Assembly: GCA_016180165.1 (NCBI GenBank) | Contig: JACPBU010000108.1 | Location: 1-18,634, forward strand | Source of the DNA: Candidatus Woesearchaeota archaeon | Lineage (GTDB): Archaea > Nanobdellota > Nanobdellia > Woesearchaeales > JACPBV01 | Reading direction: 5' to 3' | DNA: 18,634 nucleotides | Part shown: one piece after another, positions 1 to 7,511 of the stretch | Layout: each line of letters begins with the position of its first letter | How positions within the stretch are numbered: position 1 is the stretch's first letter | The notes under the pieces: model-generated | The model's database searches: none | Told to the model about the DNA's origin: nothing | The model's input: the letters and a program-made list of their open reading frames with translations, nothing else | Position numbers and translations under genes: made by a program

Positions 1-1
1 A

Positions 2-448
2 GACGAGGTGATGAAGCAGGCTGATGATCAGGAGCTGAAAAAGAAAATTATCCTGGCAACGTGCAATGATACGGGAAGGACAGGAATAAACGAAGTGCTG
101 AAAAGGCCGGAAGTGAAAGAGGCGCTCAAGGAAGACAGGATAGCAAGAGAGGTCCAGGCTGTTGATGAGCTTCTGCAGGAGATAAGCAAGCAGGGGGCAG
201 CTGCCTATGGGATGGAAGAGACAGGAAAGGCAGTTGATGCGGGAGCAGTCGCATCCCTCCTTATCACTGACAGCTGCATAGGGGCCTGCCGGGAGAAGGG
301 GGCTTATCCCATGCTCGAAACCTATTTCAAAAAAGCCGAACAAGCGAAGGGCAATATCATCATAATCTCCTCAGACCATGAGGGGGGCAAGCAGCTTGAC
401 GGCCTTGGGGGGATTGGCGCTTTACTAAGGTATAAACTTCACTATTAG
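2..448 (+). CDS. pelA: Pelota (aPelota/Dom34) ribosome-rescue factor, C-terminal part (5' end outside window)
   Basis: The reading frame is open from base 2, so this is the 3' end of a gene that starts before the window; about 148 codons are visible. The protein matches the central and C-terminal domains of archaeal Pelota: a block around NDTGRTGINEVLKR, then AAYGMEETGKAVDAGAVASLLI, and the family's closing signature, which here reads SSDHEGGKQLDGLGGIGALLRY. Pelota is the paralogue of release factor aRF1 that works with an aEF1A/ABCE1-type partner to split ribosomes stalled on broken or empty mRNA. The HE.G.QL..LGGI.A.LRY ending separates it from aRF1. The GTG at 8 is only the first start-like codon in the frame and is not a real start. 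The next gene begins 7 nt after the stop, so the two may share a transcript, although no functional link is known. Confidence 0.9.
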   Translation, partial: DEVMKQADDQELKKKIILATCNDTGRTGINEVLKRPEVKEALKEDRIAREVQAVDELLQEISKQGAAAYGMEETGKAVDAGAVASLLITDSCIGACREKGAYPMLETYFKKAEQAKGNIIIISSDHEGGKQLDGLGGIGALLRYKLHY

Positions 449-455
449 GAAAAAA

Positions 456-2402
456 ATGGTTGGCCAAAAAAAACAAAAGGATCCTGTTTTACGCCCGCAA
501 AAGAATTTTTCCAGGCATGCTTATACCTCATCTTTGCGCCAGTATCGAAAACTTTACCGGCGCTCAATCAAAAAGCCTGAAGAATTCTGGGGGGAGCAAG
601 CGAAGCTGGTGAGCTGGTCCAAGCCATTTTCAAAAGTCTTTTCCACTCCTAAGAAGCCATTTTGCAAATGGTTTTCTGGCGGGAAACTCAACGCATCTTT
701 TAACTGCCTTGATCGGCATATCCCCTCACGCGGAGAAAAAACCGCAATCATCTGGCAAGGTGAGAAAGAGGATGAAGTTGCAAGTATATCCTACCGGGAA
801 TTGCTTGACCGGGTATGCAGGCTCTCTTCTGCATTGCACAGATATGGTGTAAAGAAAGGAGACAGGGTATGCATATACCTTCCTATGATCCCCGAGATAG
901 CCATTTCAATGCTTGCCTGCGCAAGAATAGGGGCAGCCCATACCGTTGTCTTTGCAGGATTTTCTTCCCATGCGCTGGCAAAGCGGATTCAGGATTCCGG
1001 GGCAAAAGTGCTGATAACGGCTGATGGCTTTTTCAGAAGAGGGAAACTTATCAATCTGAAAGCAATGGCTGATGAGGCGTTGTCACAATGCCCGGCGATT
1101 AATAATGTGGCCGTTGTGCGGAGAGCGAAGAATAAAATAGCACTAAAAGGAGGAAGAGACAGGTGGTGGCATAAAGAGATGGCAGGCAACTTTCCCGGAT
1201 ATTCTAAGCCAGTCGCTATGGCTAGCGAAGCTCCCCTATTTTTACTTTATACCTCCGGAACAACCGGAACTCCGAAAGGTGTCGAGCACACGACTGGAGG
1301 CTATCTTGTCTATTCAACGCTTACGGCCAAGATGATCTTTGACCTGAAAGAAACAGACATCTTTTTTTGCACTGCTGATATCGGCTGGATAACGGGGCAT
1401 AGCTATATTGTATATGGCCTATTATGCAATGGGGCAACTGCGGTCATGTATGAGGGAGCTCCTGATGCTCCTGATCCGGGGAGGCTCTGGAGGATAGTTG
1501 AGAAGTTCAAGGTGAGCATATTCTATACCGCTCCGACGGTGATACGGTCATTGGCGAAAGAAGGAGAGCAGTGGCCGAGGAGGCATGAGCTTTCAAGCTT
1601 ACGGCTATTGGGGACTGTCGGAGAGCCCATCAATCCTGAATCATGGAGATGGTATTTTAACAATATTGGAAGAGGGAAATGCCCGATTGTCGATACGTGG
1701 TGGCAGACTGAGACTGGGGGGATTTTGATATCGCCATTGCCGGGGGCTGTTCCTTTAAAGCCGGGAAGCGCAACTGTCCCTTTCTTTGGGATTGAGCCTG
1801 AAGTTTTGCGTGAGGATGGAACCAGGGCGAAAATCGGGGAGGAAGGGTATCTGGCCATCAAGAAGCCATGGCCGGGAATCGCAAGGACAATCTGGAAAAA
1901 TCCAAAGAGATATATTGAAACCTATTTTTCAAAATTTAAGGGAAAATATCTGACTGGCGACGGGGCGAAGATGGATGAAGACGGCTACTATTGGATAACC
2001 GGGAGGATTGATGATGTGATCAAAGTTTCCGGGCATCGTATCGGGACGGCCGAGGTTGAGTCGGCTCTTGTGTCTTATCATGGAGTTGCGGAAGCTGCTG
2101 TTGTGCCCGTGCCGCATCCCATCAAAGGCGAGGCGATCTATGCGTTTGTGATGCTGAAGAAAGGGACAATTGGAAATGATAATCTGAAGGTGGAATTGGC
2201 CGAGCATGTCAAGAAAGAGATTGGCGCAATCGCAAAACCTGAAGCGATACAGTTTGCCGAAGGGCTGCCTAAGACGAGAAGCGGAAAGATTATGAGGAGG
2301 GTTTTAAAGGCGATCGCATCTGGCTCTGCAGATGTCGGGGATGTCAGCACGATGGCTGATGCTGGAGTGGTTCAGGCATTGTTGGAAGGCAGGAATAAAT
2401 AA
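456..2402 (+). CDS. acs: Acetyl-CoA synthetase (AMP-forming)
   Basis: This 648-residue protein has the usual length of Acs, which activates acetate with ATP and CoA to acetyl-CoA, AMP and PPi in the cytosol. The adenylate-forming signatures are all present: YTSGTTGTPKG at about 265-275 (phosphate-binding loop), VDTWWQTETGG at about 412-420 with the tryptophan pair that restricts the acyl pocket to acetate in this family, TGDGA at about 500-504, the hinge region near GRIDDVIKVSGHRIG (516-530), and the C-terminal PKTRSGK with Lys611, the residue that acts in adenylation and is acetylated in other Acs proteins. The N-terminal Acs domain (residues 20-85) is present although diverged. The ATG lies 7 nt after pelA, preceded only by a weak AGGA, so it is probably read from the pelA transcript. 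Propionate as substrate cannot be excluded, but the tryptophans favour acetate. Confidence 0.92.
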   Translation: MVGQKKQKDPVLRPQKNFSRHAYTSSLRQYRKLYRRSIKKPEEFWGEQAKLVSWSKPFSKVFSTPKKPFCKWFSGGKLNASFNCLDRHIPSRGEKTAIIWQGEKEDEVASISYRELLDRVCRLSSALHRYGVKKGDRVCIYLPMIPEIAISMLACARIGAAHTVVFAGFSSHALAKRIQDSGAKVLITADGFFRRGKLINLKAMADEALSQCPAINNVAVVRRAKNKIALKGGRDRWWHKEMAGNFPGYSKPVAMASEAPLFLLYTSGTTGTPKGVEHTTGGYLVYSTLTAKMIFDLKETDIFFCTADIGWITGHSYIVYGLLCNGATAVMYEGAPDAPDPGRLWRIVEKFKVSIFYTAPTVIRSLAKEGEQWPRRHELSSLRLLGTVGEPINPESWRWYFNNIGRGKCPIVDTWWQTETGGILISPLPGAVPLKPGSATVPFFGIEPEVLREDGTRAKIGEEGYLAIKKPWPGIARTIWKNPKRYIETYFSKFKGKYLTGDGAKMDEDGYYWITGRIDDVIKVSGHRIGTAEVESALVSYHGVAEAAVVPVPHPIKGEAIYAFVMLKKGTIGNDNLKVELAEHVKKEIGAIAKPEAIQFAEGLPKTRSGKIMRRVLKAIASGSADVGDVSTMADAGVVQALLEGRNK

Positions 2403-2406
2403 TTCT

Positions 2407-2498
2407 TATAGTAAATCACCGAAATTCTCGAAAATCCAAAAGGTGATTTACTATACTAGAAAATCTCGCAATATTTCGATAATTAACGAGATTTGCTA
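2407..2498. repeat. Two adjacent hairpins with related stems
   Basis: The first is a perfect 14-bp inverted repeat (2407-2420 with 2442-2455, arm TATAGTAAATCACC) and a 21-nt loop. It is followed after one base by a 12-bp inverted repeat with one mismatch (2457-2468 with 2487-2498, arm TAGAAAATCTCG) and an 18-nt loop. The stems resemble each other (ATAGTAAATC versus TAGCAAATC on the same strand), which suggests an old duplication. The pair lies between the end of acs and the end of a minus-strand ORF, whose last 28 codons or so run through it. It may act as a two-way transcription barrier or processing site, or be the relic of a hairpin-ended mobile element. Confidence 0.6.
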
Positions 2499-2940
2499 TT
2501 AGTCTCAGATAAAAGGCAGTGGAAAAGATGATGACAATCGATGCGATGAGCCACGGAGCAAGAACGATGAAGAGGCTTTGATGTTTTTTTTCAATGATCA
2601 ATGTGCCTGACTTTGCAAAAGTGGCTTCAGGGGTGTTGACTGTTTCCTCACTATAATCTGGGCTGAGCAGAGTGTCCGTAATGCCGTCTCCGTCATCATC
2701 TATCTCTAAGGGGCCAGGTTTGTCTGCAATAGAGTATCTTGCCTGAGTATTTTCTGACATGATAAAATTATCAAATGAGGCAGTCCAGCTCTTTTCTTTT
2801 CCCACTTTGTTGATTGAGAGAGTTACACTGCCCTGTTGCGTGCCTTTCTCCATACGCTCATAAGCCTGTGATACGGGAAAAAGTGATTGATGCTTGATGT
2901 GCCTTTGATTTGCTTTCGATGTGCCAAGAAGGATTAGCAA
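2416..2940 (-). CDS. Hypothetical protein, probably the truncated C-terminal remnant of a surface protein
   Basis: No full-length family is recognised. The middle of the translation holds a beta-rich stretch ending in EIDDDGDGITDTLLSP, a GDG-x-x-D pattern common near the C-terminus of large secreted archaeal and bacterial proteins. It is followed by a hydrophobic segment (about LFIVLAPWLIASIVIIFSTAFYL) that should span the membrane. A protein of this kind should start with a signal peptide, but none is seen: the only upstream start is a TTG, an in-frame stop lies three codons further up, and the first ATG is at 2853 (145 codons). The divergent promoter of the 3004 gene leaves no room for the missing part. 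The last 28 residues or so run through the hairpins at 2407-2498, so the native C-terminus is also doubtful. It is most likely a decaying fragment. Confidence 0.4.
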   Translation of the reverse strand: MLILLGTSKANQRHIKHQSLFPVSQAYERMEKGTQQGSVTLSINKVGKEKSWTASFDNFIMSENTQARYSIADKPGPLEIDDDGDGITDTLLSPDYSEETVNTPEATFAKSGTLIIEKKHQSLFIVLAPWLIASIVIIFSTAFYLRLIANLVNYRNIARFSSIVNHLLDFREFR

Positions 2941-2967
2941 GTAAACTTAACTGTACACTTAACAAAG

Positions 2968-2980
2968 GAAAGGTTTAAAA
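2968..2980 (+). promoter_or_regulatory. Archaeal promoter (BRE/TATA) for the 3004 hydrolase gene
   Basis: A purine-rich BRE-like stretch (GAAAGG) runs into TTTAAAA at 2974-2980. The expected start of transcription, about 26 nt past the TATA centre, is near 3003, right at the GTG at 3004 and 10 nt before the in-frame ATG at 3013. The mRNA is therefore leaderless or nearly so. Confidence 0.6.
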
Positions 2981-3003
2981 GTTTAAAGAATTTTCAACAC
3001 TTT

Positions 3004-4713
3004 GTGGCTGGGATGGCAATTTTTTCTGAGAAAATAATCGGCAAGGTGAAAGGGCTGCTTCAGGAGTATTGGGATTCTAAGATTGACCACCTACTCCGAG
3101 AGGCAAACCGGATTAGTGAGAAGGAGCTTATACTTGAAAAAGATGCTGATATCATCGCTGCAGGGCTGAAGAAGATTATCGAGAGCGCCAGTGAGGGAAA
3201 AGTTGAAGAGCTGCTGCGTGGAGTTTTGGATAACAGGACGAACCCAGATATTTATAATTTCTTCAAGAATTTGCGCGGGCACGCGCTGACTTTGCAGGAA
3301 AAATTCCAAGGCATCAGCAAGGCCAATGCAGGGGGAATCAGCAATGCCAAAAAGATTCTCAGCAGCATGGAGGGCTATCGGAAGAAGGCCAAGAGCATGC
3401 CTGCTGCCCTTGCCCATGTCGCAGCATTGTGCAAGGATACTATCCGGCTCAGGGAACAAGCCAATGAGATGATCGAAAGGGTCAATGGGCCAACTGAAAG
3501 ATTGCTTGAGATATTGCAGAAAGCACTCAGGGAAACCAAGAAATATGACTACAAAGGGCTTTTGCTGATACTTCAGGAGCTGAGGGCGCCCCGTGCAGAA
3601 CTTTTCGAAATCTTAACGGGAGAATTAGGCATGTATCATTTTGAGACGAAGCTGCTTGAAGATGAGGAAGGCCTGGAAAAAGTGAGAGATATCCTCGTGA
3701 GGTATGGCAAAGAAAAAACAACTGCCTCTTCGCCGAAAGACATCAAGAGAACTATCCTCAGGGCGGGAGCAAGGGCGTTATTTTATGGTGCTGCGCTGTA
3801 TCATATAGCCGGCATCACTATGGGGACTTTGCTGCAGACCTATCCTATCACCTCATTAGACAATCCGGGAAAGGTGCAGATGGCGATGCATGGAGAAGTT
3901 CTTAATGAAATCAAGGGAGATTATACTGTAGAGGATATCACGATAAGGTCAAGGAGCGATAAGTCGGTCCTGCTTCGGGGAAAATTCTATAAAACTTCAC
4001 AAAACCCCAAGAAAGTTGCCCTTGATTTCCATGGAAGGAGCACCAATCAAACATCCCTCCTCACTGAGGTCAAAAATCTTCTCGATGCAGGCACCAGTGT
4101 GGCAACTATCGATTTTTTACACCACGGCAACAGCCCCAACACTATCAGCAATTACAAGTTTTTATTTGGGATGTATCCAGAACAAGCCAAAGGATTTACT
4201 TCAGTCGGTGATTATGAAACTTTAGATGTCATCAACCTCTTAGAATATATGGAATCCCGAGGTGTTGAAGAGGTGTGCTTGGTTGGGCATAGTATGGGGG
4301 GTGTCGCTGCAATCAGGGGGGCTGCAAGATATCATGGGAAGATTAAAATCATGGGCATCTTTGCTGAGGGAGTCTTTTGCAATTATGGTGAAACGCTGGA
4401 GTTCAATGCGAGAAGCATGGGTTTCGGGAAAACGGTAACTACTCCGGTTCGAGCATTGGCGAAATGGGCGACGCTCAGCGATCCTGACAAAGTCAACCCT
4501 GAAGAAGACATCAAGCATGTCCGCTGCCCAGTCTTTCTTGCTCAGGGCGACCAGGACACTGTTGTACCTCCAGATAACCTGCAACGATTAGCAGCCTCAG
4601 CCAAGCAAGCCGGAGTTCCTGCCTCAACTATGGTTTTTCACGGAGGGCATTATGATTTTTCCCCTATGGTTGAGGAAGCTTTGGCAAGGTTTGTGAAAAG
4701 TGTTATGCCCTGA
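3004..4713 (+). CDS. Alpha/beta hydrolase with long helical N-terminal region
   Basis: The protein has 569 residues (566 if the ATG at 3013 is the start). Residues 1-240 are charged and predicted helical with no recognised domain. A mildly hydrophobic stretch (about 253-279) follows, and then a complete alpha/beta hydrolase domain from about 310 to the end. The catalytic parts are visible: an oxyanion-side loop DFHGRSTNQTS (341-351), the nucleophile elbow GHSMGG with Ser430, the acid in GDQDTVVP (Asp518) and the base in HGGHYDF (His549). The fold includes esterases, lipases, thioesterases and peptidases, and the substrate cannot be read from the sequence. No signal peptide is seen, so it is probably cytosolic or at the inner membrane face. 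It converges on another large hydrolase of the same general architecture. Confidence 0.8.
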   Translation: MAGMAIFSEKIIGKVKGLLQEYWDSKIDHLLREANRISEKELILEKDADIIAAGLKKIIESASEGKVEELLRGVLDNRTNPDIYNFFKNLRGHALTLQEKFQGISKANAGGISNAKKILSSMEGYRKKAKSMPAALAHVAALCKDTIRLREQANEMIERVNGPTERLLEILQKALRETKKYDYKGLLLILQELRAPRAELFEILTGELGMYHFETKLLEDEEGLEKVRDILVRYGKEKTTASSPKDIKRTILRAGARALFYGAALYHIAGITMGTLLQTYPITSLDNPGKVQMAMHGEVLNEIKGDYTVEDITIRSRSDKSVLLRGKFYKTSQNPKKVALDFHGRSTNQTSLLTEVKNLLDAGTSVATIDFLHHGNSPNTISNYKFLFGMYPEQAKGFTSVGDYETLDVINLLEYMESRGVEEVCLVGHSMGGVAAIRGAARYHGKIKIMGIFAEGVFCNYGETLEFNARSMGFGKTVTTPVRALAKWATLSDPDKVNPEEDIKHVRCPVFLAQGDQDTVVPPDNLQRLAASAKQAGVPASTMVFHGGHYDFSPMVEEALARFVKSVMP

Positions 4714-4727
4714 TATTGTCGGCTGAC

Positions 4728-4733
4728 TTTTTT
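4728..4733 (+). terminator. Short T-tract after the 3004-4713 gene
   Basis: A run of six T lies 15 nt after the stop, followed by a small hairpin (GACAA/TTGTC around 4739-4752). Archaeal RNA polymerase stops at such T-rich stretches on the non-template strand. No comparable tract is seen for the opposite gene that ends at 4861. The remainder of 4714-4860 has no supported gene. Confidence 0.4.
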
Positions 4734-4860
4734 ACTCAAGACAAGTTTGTCCTTTTGCTATGGCTTTGTTATCCCTTCGGTTGCCATGCCACATCCTATC
4801 CTGGGCGCGGAGTGTTGGATAAGGCGGGTGTTATGAGGGAAGCACATCGACAGATTTTTC

Positions 4861-6876
4861 TCATGCTGCAATCTTTTCACGAATATTCGGAGCAGCCATA
4901 CTTTGCTCTTTTTGCTGCTGTTCCAACTCTTCCCGGTCAAGCTTCTGGTAGAACCTTTCAGCATATTCAATGAAATCGGCTGTCCTCATAAAGACCTTCT
5001 TCTTGTCAAAATCCCTTGTCGGGACATGGCCTGTGTTCTTAAAGTAGAAAATCATCTTGAGGCTTTGGGGTGTCTTAATATTCTTAAAAAGGTAATCCCC
5101 ACTTTTAGGGTGAGCGACAGTATCACGCATACCCTGTATTACACACATCGGAATGCGGATATTTTTTACATCCTCCCTCAATTGGAGAAACAGATCATTG
5201 AGATGGCCCATCGCCTGATAGGCATGGCCCTCCAGGTTTTTGCGGATAAGCAATGCCCGGATGTCCCTGATGGCTGAGGTGCTGATCGGCCTTTTTTCCG
5301 ATTCGGCATTGCGGATAATCAGCTCAACAATCTTGTTAACCACATTCTCTTCAACTTCCCTGTTGCGGGCGTCATCTATAGACAATATGTATTGGTCACC
5401 TGGGGATAATTGGCGTTTCTTTTCAAACTCCATAGCATCCATCACCATCGGAGTAATGGCATTTTTTACCTCAGCTTCAAATCTTACCCTATCGATGGCC
5501 CCGCTGTCCAAGAACAGCTTCAATTGCTTAAACGCCGCAGCAACGTCCCTCCTTTCCAACTTCTTGTCTTCCATCAGCCTGTCCCTGATGTCAAGGATGG
5601 CATCGTTAATCTTATCGCCATTATATGAGATGCCTTTATCACTAAACATGTCTGCCAACTGCATAATCCTTGGGCCTATCAAAGAAATTGGCTTTTCTAT
5701 CAGGCCAGGGAGAGAACCCAGGAATCCGAAAAAAATGCATGCCGCCATGGAAACCATGCCCTTGACCATCGCCTGGTAAGGGTATCCTGCTGCACCTTCA
5801 TTTTTCTTGATACTTCCCCAGCTTTTTGCAAGAATGTGCAAGGGCATCATAGCGCCTATAGAAAGGCCAATAACATAAAACCTGCCATCGCCGCCGTTTT
5901 TGCTTTTCATATATTGGTAAAAATACTTAAATGCCTGAATGAGGAAGGTTTCTATCTCTGCTATCGGGGTAAGGGCAAATTCCTCAAGCGTTCTGCCATG
6001 GCCAGGAAGCCTTACCACATAGGTAATGCAGCCAAGCTTGGCGCGCAAATATTGCGCCAAAGCATCCATCTCCTGCGGATGAGAGGTAATGCCATGAATG
6101 AGCATGACACCTATTTTCTTCTTTTGGGCAGCAAATATATCTCTGTCCGCATCCTCCTGAACCTTCTGCTCATCAATAACAATGCTGCTTTCCTCTTGTG
6201 CCAGCAGAAGAAGCTTGTTGGTTATCCTGCTCAGTGTTTTCCTCATCCCGATGAGAAGCTTATCCTCTCGTGGAGACCATACATAAAGGACGGAGAGGTT
6301 TCCCCTTTTTACCTGCAATGATAGCTGCAGAAGCTGCTGGGAGAGCTCTCTGAGCTGGGACTTAAGCTTAAAAAATTCCGGCTGAAGATATGCCTGAGCA
6401 TCCTTCACAAACCCTTCGACCCTTTTCTCATCTTTTACCAGTTCCCACACTGCCCTCTTTTTTGCTTCAATTCCGTAAGGCGTTCTTCTCCCTTGAGGGG
6501 ATAGCATCTCCTTTCCTATAGGATCAAATGATGCCGGGTAAGCTCTTTTTTCCCTCCAGACCCATGCTTCCATCTCATGCAGGTTCTCGACGGATTCCAC
6601 CATTATTTTTTTAAGGAGAGACTCAAAAAAATCTTCTTGCGTTAAGAGGATGAGTATCGTGTTCCTCAGCCTGGAAATCGCTTCCAGAATCGCATGCCGT
6701 CCTGGAGCCTTTTGCCGAAGAAGGGCCGCTTTTTCTTCGTGGGCTTTCCACATCGCATGGAACTCTTTGACCTCCGCTTTGATCGAATTTTTGAGTGAGG
6801 CTATCTGCGGCAGGTGCTTATGCTTCAGCAATATGCCCGCTTCCTTATCCTTAAAAATCCAGCTAAAAATGCCCAT
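4861..6876 (-). CDS. Large alpha/beta hydrolase with helical N-terminal region and long cap insertion
   Basis: This 671-residue protein is of unknown specific function. Residues 1-250 are charged and largely helical or coiled-coil. The hydrolase core starts at KIGVMLIHGITSHPQEM (254-270), with the HG oxyanion motif, then RLPGHGRT (289-296), the nucleophile elbow GLSIGA with Ser339, the acid in QGMRDTV (Asp585) and the base in NTGHVPT (His617). Between nucleophile and acid there are about 245 residues, far more than a simple lid. The insertion contains a hydrophobic patch (about 371-405, with FFGFLGSLPGLI) and a highly charged helical stretch (415-570). The opening HGITSHPQEM...LPGHG resembles carboxylesterases and monoacylglycerol-lipase-like enzymes, so a lipid or acyl ester substrate is plausible but unproven. 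The ATG sits about 28 nt from a TATA box, so the mRNA has almost no leader. Confidence 0.8.
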   Translation of the reverse strand: MGIFSWIFKDKEAGILLKHKHLPQIASLKNSIKAEVKEFHAMWKAHEEKAALLRQKAPGRHAILEAISRLRNTILILLTQEDFFESLLKKIMVESVENLHEMEAWVWREKRAYPASFDPIGKEMLSPQGRRTPYGIEAKKRAVWELVKDEKRVEGFVKDAQAYLQPEFFKLKSQLRELSQQLLQLSLQVKRGNLSVLYVWSPREDKLLIGMRKTLSRITNKLLLLAQEESSIVIDEQKVQEDADRDIFAAQKKKIGVMLIHGITSHPQEMDALAQYLRAKLGCITYVVRLPGHGRTLEEFALTPIAEIETFLIQAFKYFYQYMKSKNGGDGRFYVIGLSIGAMMPLHILAKSWGSIKKNEGAAGYPYQAMVKGMVSMAACIFFGFLGSLPGLIEKPISLIGPRIMQLADMFSDKGISYNGDKINDAILDIRDRLMEDKKLERRDVAAAFKQLKLFLDSGAIDRVRFEAEVKNAITPMVMDAMEFEKKRQLSPGDQYILSIDDARNREVEENVVNKIVELIIRNAESEKRPISTSAIRDIRALLIRKNLEGHAYQAMGHLNDLFLQLREDVKNIRIPMCVIQGMRDTVAHPKSGDYLFKNIKTPQSLKMIFYFKNTGHVPTRDFDKKKVFMRTADFIEYAERFYQKLDREELEQQQKEQSMAAPNIREKIAA

Positions 6877-6899
6877 ACTTCTTTTCCTCTAAGGGAGGA

Positions 6900-6908
6900 T
6901 TATATATT
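6900..6908 (-). promoter_or_regulatory. TATA box for the minus-strand hydrolase gene
   Basis: Read on the minus strand, AATATATAA is preceded by a purine-rich BRE-like AAAGT. The box centre is about 28 nt before the ATG at 6876, so transcription should begin within a few bases of the start codon. A GAGG lies 9 nt before the ATG but may fall upstream of the transcript start. Confidence 0.6.
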
Positions 6909-6954
6909 ACTTTCTATTTATTTTCGGCTATAATTTTACGCTCTTCTTTGGAAA

Positions 6955-7135
6955 TAAAATTCCCAATCTCCCCAAGGGGCGCGGTATTATCCAATAGTTG
7001 GGAATTTTAAAGTTAATAAATACCGCGCATAATCAAGTTATTGGAACCCAATAATCACAAGCGATAAGGTATTTATGAACAAATAAAAATAAACAACAGA
7101 TGGCCTTATCTCGGGTATACTGGAATTTTTAATTC
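6955..7135. repeat. Interlocking inverted repeats; candidate structured RNA or regulatory DNA
   Basis: No ORF is present here. The perfect inverted repeats I can see are: A, 6955-6966 with 6998-7009 (12 bp, arm TAAAATTCCCAA); B, 6979-6988 with 7019-7028 (10 bp, arm GCGCGGTATT); C, 7016-7024 with 7068-7076 (9 bp, arm ATAAATACC); a hairpin at 7038-7044 with 7048-7054 (7 bp, three-base loop); D, 7063-7069 with 7104-7110 (7 bp); and small hairpins CCCC/GGGG at 6970-6979 and GAATT/AATTC at 7123-7135. A and B cross in the order of a pseudoknot. B and C share an arm and exclude each other, and so do C and D. A TATA-like TATAATTTT at 6930-6938 would start plus-strand RNA near 6959. The function and the transcribed strand are unknown. 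Confidence 0.5.
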
Positions 7136-7228
7136 GGAGTTGGAAAAGAGCAGACAATCTTTTGAACTACTGGCTTTTCTCTTCGTTTACCTATACACGA
7201 TTCCCCTGCTTCTTTTTTCTTTCTTCCA

Positions 7229-7300
7229 TTTTCCAGGTATCCTTTTCCAGGTGTACCTTTCCATTTATACCTTTCCGATAACAACATTTCCAGCTCTTTT
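7229..7300. repeat. Degenerate 14-15 nt tandem repeat in a pyrimidine-rich stretch
   Basis: Five successive units begin with (T)TTTCC: TTTTCCAGGTATCC (7229-7242), TTTTCCAGGTGTACC (7243-7257), TTTCCATTTATACC (7258-7271), TTTCCGATAACAACA (7272-7286) and TTTCCAGCTC (from 7287). The first two are nearly identical and the later ones decay. The stretch lies 30-100 nt upstream of the TATA box of the TrmB-family gene, where a regulator could bind a phased array. It may also be simple-sequence drift. Confidence 0.45.
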
Positions 7301-7330
7301 CTTTAACCTATAGTTTCCTTTCACACAATC

Positions 7331-7339
7331 TTTATATAT
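7331..7339 (+). promoter_or_regulatory. TATA box for the TrmB-family regulator gene
   Basis: TTTATATAT lies in an AT-rich spot. The expected transcript start is near 7361, which gives a leader of about 150 nt, unusual next to the leaderless genes nearby. The leader includes a short open frame (7389-7442, 17 codons, starting with two ATGs) with no proven role. Confidence 0.5.
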
Positions 7340-7460
7340 TAGTTAGCTTCAATCAGTATATCTGTTTTCACTTTAGAGTTTAGACAGGATGATGCAACCC
7401 CGGTTTATTACCACCACTGGGTGCAAAAACGTAACATTTTAATAGTAGTAGTGTCAATTT

Positions 7461-7505
7461 CCCCCGCAGAGAAGTTGATTAGCTTCTCAAAAAAAATGGG
7501 GGTGA
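7461..7505 (+). promoter_or_regulatory. Leader hairpin that could mask the ribosome binding site of the TrmB-family gene
   Basis: CCCCC (7461-7465) can pair with GGGGG (7498-7502), and the helix encloses a 6-bp hairpin GAGAAG/CTTCTC (7469-7474 with 7483-7488). The second G-run belongs to the Shine-Dalgarno site GGGTGAA, which sits 6-7 nt before the ATG at 7512. Pairing would hide the site. This is inferred from complementarity only. Confidence 0.4.
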
Positions 7506-7511
7506 AGGTTA

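Noticed and set aside
2..448. Annotation of the first gene as release factor aRF1
   Set aside because: The closing HEGGKQLDGLGGIGALLRY and the AYG..E..KAVDAGAV block are those of Pelota, not aRF1.
4716..4973. 85-codon plus-strand ORF between the two hydrolase genes
   Set aside because: Its second half overlaps the end of the minus-strand hydrolase gene, it lies right after the stop of the plus-strand gene, and the sequence is not protein-like.
5240..5779. 179-codon plus-strand ORF
   Set aside because: It lies wholly antisense to the 4861-6876 hydrolase, whose protein has clear catalytic motifs, and its own translation shows no family.
6955..7135. Replication origin
   Set aside because: The region is AT-rich and full of dyads, but I see no convincing origin recognition box array and no cdc6/orc1 gene nearby. 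GC skew was not computed.
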